From Rubrivivax sp. (GTDB lineage Bacteria > Pseudomonadota > Gammaproteobacteria > Burkholderiales > Burkholderiaceae_C): a stretch of 57,856 bases of DNA. The stretch covers positions 1 through 57,856 of the forward strand of contig JALHMT010000031.1 of NCBI GenBank assembly GCA_022843905.1, given 5' to 3'. The notes under the pieces were generated by a model. It made no database searches. It had not been told where the DNA came from and saw only the letters and a list, made by a program, of their open reading frames with translations. Shown piece after piece: positions 26,678 to 35,079 of this stretch (within the stretch, counting starts at the first letter, position 1; every line of letters starts with the position of its first letter). Both the position numbers and the translations under genes were made by a program.

Positions 26678-28972
26678 ATGCGCGGACCGTCGCTTTCCTC
26701 GAAGGCTCGCTTGTGGGCCGGCCCGCACTCTGCCGTGTTTTCCTGCCTGCAACGCAACGCCCTGCGTGCGTTCGTGGCCGGTCTGGCGCTGGCGGGTTCG
26801 CTGCTGGCCGGCGGCTGCAACAACAACCCCTGGCCCGAGAACGACGCGTCCGGCGACACGCTGCGCAGCGCGGTGGTCGAGAACTCGCCGCGGCACCTCG
26901 ACCCCACCGCTTCGTACTGGAGCAACGACACCGCCTTCACCTACCAGATCTACGAGCCGCCCTACGGCTACCACTACCTGAAGCGGCCGTTCCAGCTGGT
27001 GCCCAAGACGGCGGCGGCGGTGGCCCAGCCGCGCTACGTCGACAAGAACGGCAAGCCGCTGCCCGACGACGCGCCGGGCGACCAGGTGGCCGAGAGCATC
27101 TACGACGTGCCCATCAAGCCCGGCATCCGCTACCAGCCGCACCCCGCCTTCGCCATCGACGAGCAAGGGCGCCATCGCTACCACGCGATGAAGCCGGGAG
27201 AACTCGGCAAGCGCCGCACACCGCTGGACTTCGAGCACCAGGGCACGCGCGAACTGGTGGCCGAGGACTTCGTCTACGCCCTCAAGCGCCACGCCACCAC
27301 GCGCATCACGGCGCCCATCTACAGCGTGTTTGCCGAGTACGTGGTGGGCCTGCGCGAGTACGGCCAGCTGATCCAGGCCGAAGACGCGAAGCTGCGCCAG
27401 GGGCTGGACCCGGCCAGCCTGGACAAGCCCTTCCTCGACTTCCGCCGCTGGCCGCTGGCCGGCGCCAGTGCGCCCGAGAAGCACCTGCTGCGCATCCGCA
27501 TCAAGGGCAAGTACCCGCAGTGGAGCTACTGGATGCAGATGACCTTCCTGGCGCCGGTGCCCTGGGAGGCCGACGCCTTCTATGCCCAGGCCGGCATGGC
27601 CGAGCGCAGCCTGTCGCTGGACGTGTGGCCGGTGGGCACGGGCCCCTACATGATGACGGAGTACGTGAAGGACCGCCGCCACGTGATGAAGCGCAACCCT
27701 CACTACCGCGGTGAGCCCTATCCCTGCGAAGGCGCGCCCGGCGACAAGGAGGCCGGCCTGCTGGACGACTGCGGCAAGACCATGCCCTTCATCGACACGC
27801 TGGTCTCCACCGTCGAGCGCGAGGCCGTGCCCCAGCGCGGCAAGTTCCGCCAGGGCTACTACGACCTCGAGGTCTTCGAGCGCACCGACACCGGTATGGA
27901 CTACCTGGTGGCCATGCAGGACAGCGAGGAGGTGCGACGCGAGTACCTGGACAAGGGCTTCAGGCTGGAGCGCGGCAGCGACGTCAACAGTTACTTCATC
28001 GGCTTCAACATGCTCGACCCGGTGCTGGGCGGCGGTGATTCGGCTGAAGGCAAGGAGCGCAGCCGCAAGCTGCGCCAGGCGATCTCGATCGCCATCGACT
28101 GGGAAGAGTATTCCAAGATCTTTCCGAAGAAGGCCGGCGACACGGCGATGAGCCCGCTGCCGCCGGGCATCTTCGGCTCGCGCGAAGGCACGCCGGAAGG
28201 CGTCAACCCCGTGACGCACGTGTGGCAGGACGGCAAGGCGGTGCGGCGGCCGATCGCCGACGCGAAGAAGCTGATGGTGGAGGCCGGCTACCCCAACGGG
28301 CGCGACGCGCAGACCGGCCGGCCGCTGGTGCTGAACTACGACTTCTATGCGCCGGCCACGCCGGAGCGCAAGCCCGAGATGGACTGGGTGGTGCGGCAGT
28401 TCGCCAAGATCGACGTGCAGCTGGAGATCCGCGCCACCGACAACAACCAGTTCCAGGACAAGGTACGCAAGGGCAGGTACCAGGTCTTCTGGCTGGGCTG
28501 GCTGGCCGACTACCCCGACGCCGAGAACTTCCTGTTCCTGCTGTACGGCCCGACCGGCAAGACCAAGCACGACGGCGAGAACACGTCGAACTACGAGAGC
28601 GCCGACTACGACCGCCTTTTCGTGCGCATGAAGACCCTGCCCGACGGGCCCGAGAAGCAGCAGCTGATCGACGACATGGTCAGGATCGTGCGCGAGGACG
28701 CGCCCTGGACCATGGGTTTCTTCCCCTACACCTCGGCCGCCACCCAGCAGTGGGTGCACAACTACAAGCCGGCCATCCTCATCCGCGACCACGGCCGCTA
28801 CCTGCGGCTGGACGTGCCCGCCCGCGTGGCGGCGCTGCAGGCCTGGAACCGGCCGGTCTGGTGGCCCATGGTGCTCGCCGGCGCGCTGATCGTGATCGGC
28901 CTGTGGTTCGCGCGGCGCAGCCTGAAGGTGCGCGAGCGAACCAACGCGCGCGGCGAGGTGCTCGCTTCATGA
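26678..28972 (+). CDS. Peptide/oligopeptide ABC transporter substrate-binding lipoprotein with C-terminal TM helix
   Basis: 764 residues, long for family SBP_bac_5. A lipobox (LLAGGC) puts lipidation at Cys47 after an unusual long basic N-terminal region. Family motifs: RHLDPT, TAEDFVYALKRH-like (VAEDFVYALKRHATT), GTGPYMM and WLADYPDAENFL. The last 40 residues contain a hydrophobic helix (MVLAGALIVIGLWFA) followed by basic RRSLKVRER, so the protein may be anchored at both ends. ATG 26678 has TGGAGG 5 bp upstream. It overlaps the permease gene by 4 bp. Substrate is likely peptides; nothing more can be read. Confidence 0.83.
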   Translation: MRGPSLSSKARLWAGPHSAVFSCLQRNALRAFVAGLALAGSLLAGGCNNNPWPENDASGDTLRSAVVENSPRHLDPTASYWSNDTAFTYQIYEPPYGYHYLKRPFQLVPKTAAAVAQPRYVDKNGKPLPDDAPGDQVAESIYDVPIKPGIRYQPHPAFAIDEQGRHRYHAMKPGELGKRRTPLDFEHQGTRELVAEDFVYALKRHATTRITAPIYSVFAEYVVGLREYGQLIQAEDAKLRQGLDPASLDKPFLDFRRWPLAGASAPEKHLLRIRIKGKYPQWSYWMQMTFLAPVPWEADAFYAQAGMAERSLSLDVWPVGTGPYMMTEYVKDRRHVMKRNPHYRGEPYPCEGAPGDKEAGLLDDCGKTMPFIDTLVSTVEREAVPQRGKFRQGYYDLEVFERTDTGMDYLVAMQDSEEVRREYLDKGFRLERGSDVNSYFIGFNMLDPVLGGGDSAEGKERSRKLRQAISIAIDWEEYSKIFPKKAGDTAMSPLPPGIFGSREGTPEGVNPVTHVWQDGKAVRRPIADAKKLMVEAGYPNGRDAQTGRPLVLNYDFYAPATPERKPEMDWVVRQFAKIDVQLEIRATDNNQFQDKVRKGRYQVFWLGWLADYPDAENFLFLLYGPTGKTKHDGENTSNYESADYDRLFVRMKTLPDGPEKQQLIDDMVRIVREDAPWTMGFFPYTSAATQQWVHNYKPAILIRDHGRYLRLDVPARVAALQAWNRPVWWPMVLAGALIVIGLWFARRSLKVRERTNARGEVLAS

Positions 28973-29952
28973 TCAAGTACCTCGTGCGCCGCTTCTGGTA
29001 CGGCGTGCTCGTGCTGCTGGGCGTGAACCTGGCGACCTTCTTCCTCTTCTTCACCGTCAACACGCCCGACGACATGGCGCGCCTGAACCTGGGCGGCAAG
29101 CGCGTGACGGCCGAGGCCATCGAGAAGTGGAAGTCGGAACGCGGCTACGACAAGCCGCTGTACGTGAACACGAAGGAAAGCGGTGCGGCGCAGATCACCG
29201 AGACCATCTTCTGGGAGCGCTCGGTGTCGCTGTTCGCGCTGAAGTTCGGCCGCGCCGACAGCGAGTCGGCCGGCGACATCGGCCACGAGGTGGCCTCGCG
29301 CATGTGGGTGAGCCTGCAGATGGCGCTGCCGCTGTTCGTGCTGCAGGTCTTCGCCAGCACGGCCTTCGCGCTGCTGCTGGTGATGTTCAGGCACACGAAG
29401 CTCGACTTCTGGGGCGTGGTGAGCTGCGTGCTGATGCTGTCGATCTCCAGCCTGTTCTACATCATCGTCGGTCAGTACCTGTTCTCGCGCGTGCTCAAGC
29501 TGGCACCCATCTCGGGCTACGCGCCGGGGCTGGACGCGGTGAAGTTCCTGCTGCTGCCCATCGGCCTGTCGCTCATCGCGCGGCTCGGCGGCGAAGCGCG
29601 GCTGTACCGCGCCATGTTCCTCGAGGAGATCGGCAAGGACTACGTGCGCACCGCACGGGCCAAGGGCCTGGCCGAAGGCGCGGTGATGGTCGGCCACGTG
29701 CTTCGCAACGCACTCATCCCCATCATCACCAGTGCCGGCAGCTACCTGCCGTATGTCTTCCTGGGCAGCCTGGTGTTCGAGAGCTTCTTCGGCCTGCCGG
29801 GCCTGGGGGCCTATGTCATCGAGGCCATCGGCAAGCAGGACTTCGCCGTGGTGCGCACGATGGTGTTCCTGGGCTCGCTGCTCTACATCGCGACCTACAT
29901 GCTGATCGACGTCGCCTACACCTGGGTCGATCCCCGGGTGCGGCTGGGGTGA
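28969..29952 (+). CDS. Peptide ABC transporter permease (DppB-like)
   Basis: 327 residues. Six TM helices, first RRFWYGVLVLLGVNLATFFLFF. The large periplasmic loop after TM1 is longer than in OppB. The EAA-type motif (EEIGKDYVRTARAKGLAEGAVMVGHVLRNALIPII) contacts the ATPase. The start overlaps the SBP stop (ATGA). The stop is 5 bp before the next permease start. Confidence 0.87.
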   Translation: MIKYLVRRFWYGVLVLLGVNLATFFLFFTVNTPDDMARLNLGGKRVTAEAIEKWKSERGYDKPLYVNTKESGAAQITETIFWERSVSLFALKFGRADSESAGDIGHEVASRMWVSLQMALPLFVLQVFASTAFALLLVMFRHTKLDFWGVVSCVLMLSISSLFYIIVGQYLFSRVLKLAPISGYAPGLDAVKFLLLPIGLSLIARLGGEARLYRAMFLEEIGKDYVRTARAKGLAEGAVMVGHVLRNALIPIITSAGSYLPYVFLGSLVFESFFGLPGLGAYVIEAIGKQDFAVVRTMVFLGSLLYIATYMLIDVAYTWVDPRVRLG

Positions 29953-29957
29953 GCCCG

Positions 29958-31406
29958 ATGCCGAAGTTCGTGCTGCTCTGGACCGATGCGGCCATCTGGC
30001 TGCTGCTGGCGGCCATCACGGCCTATGCCGTCACCGTGCTGCGCAAGCCGCAGCTGGCCGCCAACTGGCGCAAGGTCTTCCACGATGCGCCGGCCCTGGC
30101 CTCGTCCATCGTGCTGCTGCTGTGCCTGGGCATCACGCTGCTGGACAGCGTGCACTTCCGCCCGCTGCTGCCGCCGGCGGCGGGAGTGCCCGACGCCGCG
30201 CCGGCCTACGACACGCGCACACGCTCGCTGCTCGACGTGCTGCTGGGCGACCTGGTGTCGTCGCGCGAAGCCACCTACTCGCGCCCGCTGTCCTACCTGG
30301 GATTCACCAAGGAGTCGCAGATGGTCGACGGTGAGCTCAGGCGCGTCGCGCCGCGCCTGGCGTTCGGCGGCTCGCACCTGAAGAACCCCGAGGTCGAATG
30401 GCGGGGCGACATCGCCAGTCGCGGCGCCATCGGCTTGCTGTGGGGCGCGCTCGGCGCGCTGCTGATCAGTACCTTGCTGGTGCTGGCCATCGCCCGTGCG
30501 ACACGGCAGGCCTTCGCCGCCACGGCATCGCGCATCTGGCGGCGTGAAGGCGCGATCCCCTGGCGCGCCGCGGTGTTCACGATCTGGGCCATCGGCCTGC
30601 TGGCCGGGCCGGCGACGATGCTGTCCGGCCCCTACCACCTGCTGGGCACCGACCTCACCGGCAACGACGTGCTCTACCAGTCGCTGAAGAGCATCCGCAC
30701 GGCCTTCGTCATCGGCACGCTGGCCACGGTGGCCACGCTGCCGCTGGCCGTGGTGCTGGGGCTGCTGGCGGGCTACTTCCGCGGCTGGGTCGACGAGGTC
30801 ATCCAGTACCTCTACACCGTGCTGTCTTCGGTGCCCAACGTGCTGCTCATCGCCGCCTGCGTGCTGATGGTGCAGGTCTTCCTCGACAAGAACCCCGACC
30901 TCTTCGAGACCGGCGCCGAGCGGTCCGACCTCAAGCTCTTCCTGCTGTGCGCCGTGCTGGGCCTGACCGGCTGGGCCGGCCTGTGCCGGCTGCTGCGCGG
31001 CGAGACCATGAAGCTGCGCGAGCTGGAATACGTGCAGGCTGCCACGGCTTTCGGCGTGAGCCACGGCCGCATCATGCTGCGCCACATCTTCCCCAACGTG
31101 GCGCACCTGATGCTCATCGTCACGGTGCTCGAGTTCTCGTCGCTGATCCTCTACGAGGCCGTGCTGTCCTACGTCGGCGTGGGCGTCGACCCGTCGATGA
31201 ACAGCTTCGGCGGCATGATCAACCTGGCGCGCAACGAGATGAGCCGCGACCCGGTGGTGTGGTGGAGCTTCGCTTCCGCCTTCGGCTTCATGGTGACCCT
31301 GGTGCTGGCGGCCAACCTCTTCGCCGACGGCGTGCGCGACGCCTTCGACCCGCGGGCGCGGGTGTTCCGGCGCCGCCGGCTGCCCTCGCTTCGCAAGGCG
31401 GGCTGA
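29958..31406 (+). CDS. Peptide ABC transporter permease (DppC-like, long)
   Basis: 482 residues, longer than usual DppC/OppC (about 300). An extra 180-residue N-terminal part has two TM helices and a long soluble segment (DTRTRSLLDVLLGDLVSSRE and onward). The core has TM helices, GTDLTGNDVLYQSLKSIRTAFVIG, and the EAA motif RELEYVQAATAFGVSHGRIMLRHIFPN. YejE-type permeases share such an extension. Just 2 bp separate it from the ATPase gene. Confidence 0.85.
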   Translation: MPKFVLLWTDAAIWLLLAAITAYAVTVLRKPQLAANWRKVFHDAPALASSIVLLLCLGITLLDSVHFRPLLPPAAGVPDAAPAYDTRTRSLLDVLLGDLVSSREATYSRPLSYLGFTKESQMVDGELRRVAPRLAFGGSHLKNPEVEWRGDIASRGAIGLLWGALGALLISTLLVLAIARATRQAFAATASRIWRREGAIPWRAAVFTIWAIGLLAGPATMLSGPYHLLGTDLTGNDVLYQSLKSIRTAFVIGTLATVATLPLAVVLGLLAGYFRGWVDEVIQYLYTVLSSVPNVLLIAACVLMVQVFLDKNPDLFETGAERSDLKLFLLCAVLGLTGWAGLCRLLRGETMKLRELEYVQAATAFGVSHGRIMLRHIFPNVAHLMLIVTVLEFSSLILYEAVLSYVGVGVDPSMNSFGGMINLARNEMSRDPVVWWSFASAFGFMVTLVLAANLFADGVRDAFDPRARVFRRRRLPSLRKAG

Positions 31407-31408
31407 CC

Positions 31409-33277
31409 ATGCTGCAGATCGAAGACCTCCAGGTCGAACTCGACGCCGATGCCGGCCTCGTGCGCGCCATCGACGGGCTGCGCCTGTCCATCGAACGCGG
31501 CGAGACCTTCGCGCTGGTCGGCGAGTCGGGTTGCGGCAAGAGCATGACGGCGCTGGCGCTGATGCGCCTGCTGCCCGAGAACGGCCATATCGCCGCCGGC
31601 GACGTGCACCTCGGCCAGGGCAGCGGGCGCATCGACGTGCTGGGCCTGCCCGAGTCGCAGATGCGCTCGGTGCGCGGCGGGCGCATCGGCATGATCTTCC
31701 AGGAGCCGTCGACCAGCCTGAACCCGGTGATGCGCGTCGGCGACCAGATCGTCGAGGCCATCGAGACGCACACCGCGCTGCGCGGTGCGGCGGCGCGCGC
31801 CAAGGCCATCGACTGGCTGAAGCGCGTCGGCATCCCCGAGCCCGAGCGCCGCATCGACGAGTACCCCTTCCGCATGAGCGGCGGCCAGAAGCAGCGCGTG
31901 ATGATCGCCATGACGCTGGCCGCCGAGCCCGACTTCCTGGTCGCCGACGAACCCACCACGGCGCTGGACGTCACCATCCAGGCGCAGATCCTCGACCTGC
32001 TGCGCGACCTGCAGCGCGAGCACCGCATGGGGCTGCTGCTCATCACGCACGACCTGGCCGTGGTGTCGGGCATGGCGCAGCGCGTGGCGCTGATGTATGC
32101 CGGGCAGATCGTCGAGGTGGCGCCGGCGGCCGAGTTCTTTGCCGCGCCGAAGCATCCCTACGCCCGGGCGCTGCTGCGCGCGCTGCCCGGGGCAGGGCGC
32201 CGCGACGAACCGCTGGAGGCCATCGCCGGCACCGTGCCACCGCTGTGGCAGAGCTTCGAGGGCTGCCGCTTCGCACCGCGCTGCGGGCAGGCGATGCCGC
32301 GCTGCTCGGCCGCGCCGCCCGAACTGATCGACGTCGATGCGGGGCACCAGGTGCGCTGCGTGCTGTACGACGGCGGGCCGGTCGCGGCGCCGCTGCCGCA
32401 GCCCGTGGCGGCGGGCGTGCGCGCGCCGGCACCGGCGGCGACACCCCAGGAGGGCGCTGCACCGCTGCTCGTGGTGTCCGACCTGAAGGTGCGCTTCCCC
32501 ATCAAGGGCGGCCTGTTCCAGCGCAGCGTGGGCCACTTCGATGCCGTGGCCGGGGTGTCCTTCAGCATCCCGCGCGGCCGCACGCTGGCCCTGGTGGGCG
32601 AGTCGGGCTGCGGCAAGACGACCACCGGCAAGGCCATCGTGCAACTGCTGCGCGGCACGGCCACCATCGAGGGCCGTGCGCTGCTGGACGGGCGCAACCT
32701 GTTCGATCTGACGGGCGCCGAACTGCTGGCGGCCCGGCGCGACGTGCAGATCATCTTCCAGGATCCCTTCGCCTCGCTCAACCCGCGCATGCGGGTGGCC
32801 GAACTGCTGGACGAGGGCCTGGCAGCGCTGCAGCCCGACCTCGACGCCGGCGCGCGGCGTGCCCGCATCGAGGCCCTCAACGACCGGGTCGGACTGCGCC
32901 GCGATGCGCTCGACCGCTACCCGCACGAGTTTTCGGGCGGGCAGCGCCAGCGCATCGCCATCGCACGCGCGCTGGCTGTGCAGCCGCGGTTGATCGTCTG
33001 CGACGAGCCCACGTCCGCGCTGGACGTGTCGGTGCAGGCGCAGATACTGAACCTGCTGCGCGAGTTGCAGACCGAGACGGGCGTGTCCTATCTGTTCATC
33101 ACGCACAACATCGGGGTGGTCGAATACATCGCGGACCACATCGCCGTGATGCGTGAAGGGCGCATCGAGGAGCAGGGCGATTGCGGCCCGGTCCTGAGCT
33201 CACCGAAGCAGGACTACACGCGCCGCCTGCTGGCTGCGGTCCCGAAACTTCCCGGGGTCGGCCCCGTCATCTCCTGA
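31409..33277 (+). CDS. Fused dual ATP-binding protein of the peptide ABC transporter (YejF/DppDF-like)
   Basis: 622 residues with two nucleotide-binding domains. First: Walker A GESGCGKS at 38-45, signature MSGGQKQR, Walker B FLVADEPTTALD, and the oligopeptide C-terminal extension with Cys-containing CRFAPRCGQAMPRC. Second: Walker A GESGCGKTT at 397-405, signature FSGGQRQR, LIVCDEPTSALD. This one protein replaces DppD and DppF, as in YejF, and completes a four-gene operon with the lipoprotein and two permeases. Confidence 0.9.
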   Translation: MLQIEDLQVELDADAGLVRAIDGLRLSIERGETFALVGESGCGKSMTALALMRLLPENGHIAAGDVHLGQGSGRIDVLGLPESQMRSVRGGRIGMIFQEPSTSLNPVMRVGDQIVEAIETHTALRGAAARAKAIDWLKRVGIPEPERRIDEYPFRMSGGQKQRVMIAMTLAAEPDFLVADEPTTALDVTIQAQILDLLRDLQREHRMGLLLITHDLAVVSGMAQRVALMYAGQIVEVAPAAEFFAAPKHPYARALLRALPGAGRRDEPLEAIAGTVPPLWQSFEGCRFAPRCGQAMPRCSAAPPELIDVDAGHQVRCVLYDGGPVAAPLPQPVAAGVRAPAPAATPQEGAAPLLVVSDLKVRFPIKGGLFQRSVGHFDAVAGVSFSIPRGRTLALVGESGCGKTTTGKAIVQLLRGTATIEGRALLDGRNLFDLTGAELLAARRDVQIIFQDPFASLNPRMRVAELLDEGLAALQPDLDAGARRARIEALNDRVGLRRDALDRYPHEFSGGQRQRIAIARALAVQPRLIVCDEPTSALDVSVQAQILNLLRELQTETGVSYLFITHNIGVVEYIADHIAVMREGRIEEQGDCGPVLSSPKQDYTRRLLAAVPKLPGVGPVIS

Positions 33278-33282
33278 CAGGA

Positions 33283-33311
33283 CCTGCGCTCGGACCTCAA
33301 CCGGGCGCAGG
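33283..33311. terminator. Shared terminator hairpin between convergent genes
   Basis: Arms CCTGCGCTCGG (33283-33293) and CCGGGCGCAGG (33301-33311), an 11-bp stem with one T-G wobble and a 7-nt loop. It lies between the peptide-transporter stop (33277) and overlaps the methyltransferase stop (33297). No T tract on either side. Confidence 0.5.
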
Positions 33312-34526
33312 CCGGCTGAAGAGCAGATGCCCCAGCCGCCACAGGCGGGCGAAGAACTGTTCACCGCGAATCGCGCGGTCGGCGGCCGGCAGGGCGGCAA
33401 GCAGCGGTTGGGCGAGGATCTCGCGCAGGCTGCGCCGGCCGTCGCAGAGCTCGAGCAGGGCGGCTTCGGTCGAGCCGAGCTCCATCACCTCGGCAGCCCG
33501 GTGGTACCGCGCCTGCTGTTGCGGCCCTGCCGCCTGAACGCACTTCAGCCCGGGAGCCCGGTGCGGTACCTGAAGATCCCAGGCGGCGCTGCCGAAGGCG
33601 TGCGCCGCCACCTGCGGCGCGTCGGCTGCGCGACGAAGCACGCAGGTGTGCATGCCGATGCGCTGGGTCAGCATCTCGACCACGGCCCATTGCTGCAGGT
33701 CGGACAGTGCCGTCACCGCGGCCAGGATGTCGGCCGGGAAGCGCGCCAGCGCGGCGTCGGGGTAGTAGAAGGCGTTGTCCACCCAGGCCTGGTGCTTCAG
33801 GCCATGTCGTCCCACGAAGTCCATCAGCTGCGGCACGGTGTAGGCCCGATCCTGCGGATGGAGAAAGGTGTCGACGAAGGCCGCGTCGTGCTCCAGCTCG
33901 GCGGCTGCGCCGACATACCACTGTGCGTAGTGGTGCGCAGGCAGTTGCGCCACGAGCCGCCGCGCGAAGGCGACGCCCGCCGCGGTCTGCGGCACCTGCA
34001 GCCGGCGCAGAGCGTCCTGGACCATGTAGACACCGGCCCGGGCGGTCGCACCGTAGACCATCAGCAGCAGGGTGCCCCGCGGCGCCAGCACGTCGGCGAG
34101 TGCCGCGAGACCGGCGTCGGGATCGGCCAGGTGGTGCAGCACGCCCGAGCAGACGATGTGGTCGAAACTGCCCCCCACCCGCGCGACGTCGCGCAGGTCG
34201 CCCTGGAACAGCCGCAGATTGTCCAGGCGATGCCGCTCCTGCAGGAATCGCTGGTGGGCCAGGCTGGCAGACGACAGGTCGACGCCGATCACCTCGTGCT
34301 CGGGGTGTGCATGCGCCAGGTAGGCCGCCTGCACCGTGCCGCAGCCCGCCGACAGGATGCGCATGCGCTGCTTCGGCTGGCCCTCGGGCCAGATCAAAGG
34401 GGCATAGTGCTTCGGATCGCCGAGTTCGAAGTAGCCGGCGCCGATCTGCGCATTGAGATCGGTGATGGGCGCCGGATAGGCGTAGGCCTCGTACTGCCGG
34501 GCGACCAGGTCGCTGACGTCGTGCAC
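33297..34526 (-). CDS. SAM-dependent methyltransferase with C-terminal regulatory domain
   Basis: 409 residues. Residues 45-165 form a class I Rossmann fold: motif I RILSAGCGTVQAAYLA, GVDLSSASLAHQR (motif II acidic loop) and IVCSGVLHHLADP (motif IV). Residues 170-300 resemble the regulatory domain seen in methyltransferases of this type (QFFQDRAYTVPQL-like: HPQDRAYTVPQLMDFV). The final 100 residues include LLELCDGRRSLREILAQ, a PqqD-like winged-helix segment. The substrate is unknown. It stands alone, convergent with the peptide transporter operon. Confidence 0.75.
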   Translation of the reverse strand: MHDVSDLVARQYEAYAYPAPITDLNAQIGAGYFELGDPKHYAPLIWPEGQPKQRMRILSAGCGTVQAAYLAHAHPEHEVIGVDLSSASLAHQRFLQERHRLDNLRLFQGDLRDVARVGGSFDHIVCSGVLHHLADPDAGLAALADVLAPRGTLLLMVYGATARAGVYMVQDALRRLQVPQTAAGVAFARRLVAQLPAHHYAQWYVGAAAELEHDAAFVDTFLHPQDRAYTVPQLMDFVGRHGLKHQAWVDNAFYYPDAALARFPADILAAVTALSDLQQWAVVEMLTQRIGMHTCVLRRAADAPQVAAHAFGSAAWDLQVPHRAPGLKCVQAAGPQQQARYHRAAEVMELGSTEAALLELCDGRRSLREILAQPLLAALPAADRAIRGEQFFARLWRLGHLLFSRPAPG

Positions 34527-35079
34527 GGCGGCCTCAACGGGCCGTCAGCCGGGGTCGTGCGTCGCCGGGTCGCCTGGGGACGGCGTCCGTGGCGCGATGC
34601 CGGCGAGGCGTCTTCGTGGATGGACGGGCGGTGATGCGCATCACTCCATGCTAGCGCGATGGACTCGACGGGGACCCGGCCCGGCCCGGTGCCAGGGCGA
34701 CGGGCGCTTGCGTCGGCAGGCCTTCAGACATCGGCCGCCGGCTGTGGGTTCATGGGCCCGGGGATGTGGTTCGCAGACAACGAACGCAGGCAAGGCGGCG
34801 CTAGGTAAATGCCCTAGCAGGAGGCTGTCAGCAGTTTTGTCTTGACTCAAACAAGCGAGCGCAAGTCGTTGAATTTCCTGGTTGCACGGGCCGGCATGCT
34901 CTCGTGTCTGGGCACGATGCCGGACGCGTCGACAGCGTCGGCGCGCCTGCGTTTTCGTCGCCGAGACACAATCCACAACACATGGCGTCTCGGCGTTTCG
35001 GCAGCTGTCCTCCGGGCCTGCGGGAGCATCTCCAAGCCGTCGTTTCGTTCGGGAATTTCCACCCAGGAGGTCTATCCTT
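34527..35079. other. Gene-less region upstream of TonB receptor 1
   Basis: 553 bp between the divergent methyltransferase and TonB-receptor starts. It carries an inverted repeat GCTAGG-TAAATGC-CCTAGC (34800-34818) and TTGACT (34843-34848) with no clear -10. CCAGGAGG at 35063-35070 is the receptor ribosome-binding site. No ORF is convincing. Confidence 0.45.

Noticed and set aside
26552..28792. Minus-strand frame of 746 codons opposite the peptide-binding lipoprotein
   Set aside because: Low-complexity His/Val/Leu-rich antisense of the lipoprotein; no credible start or function.
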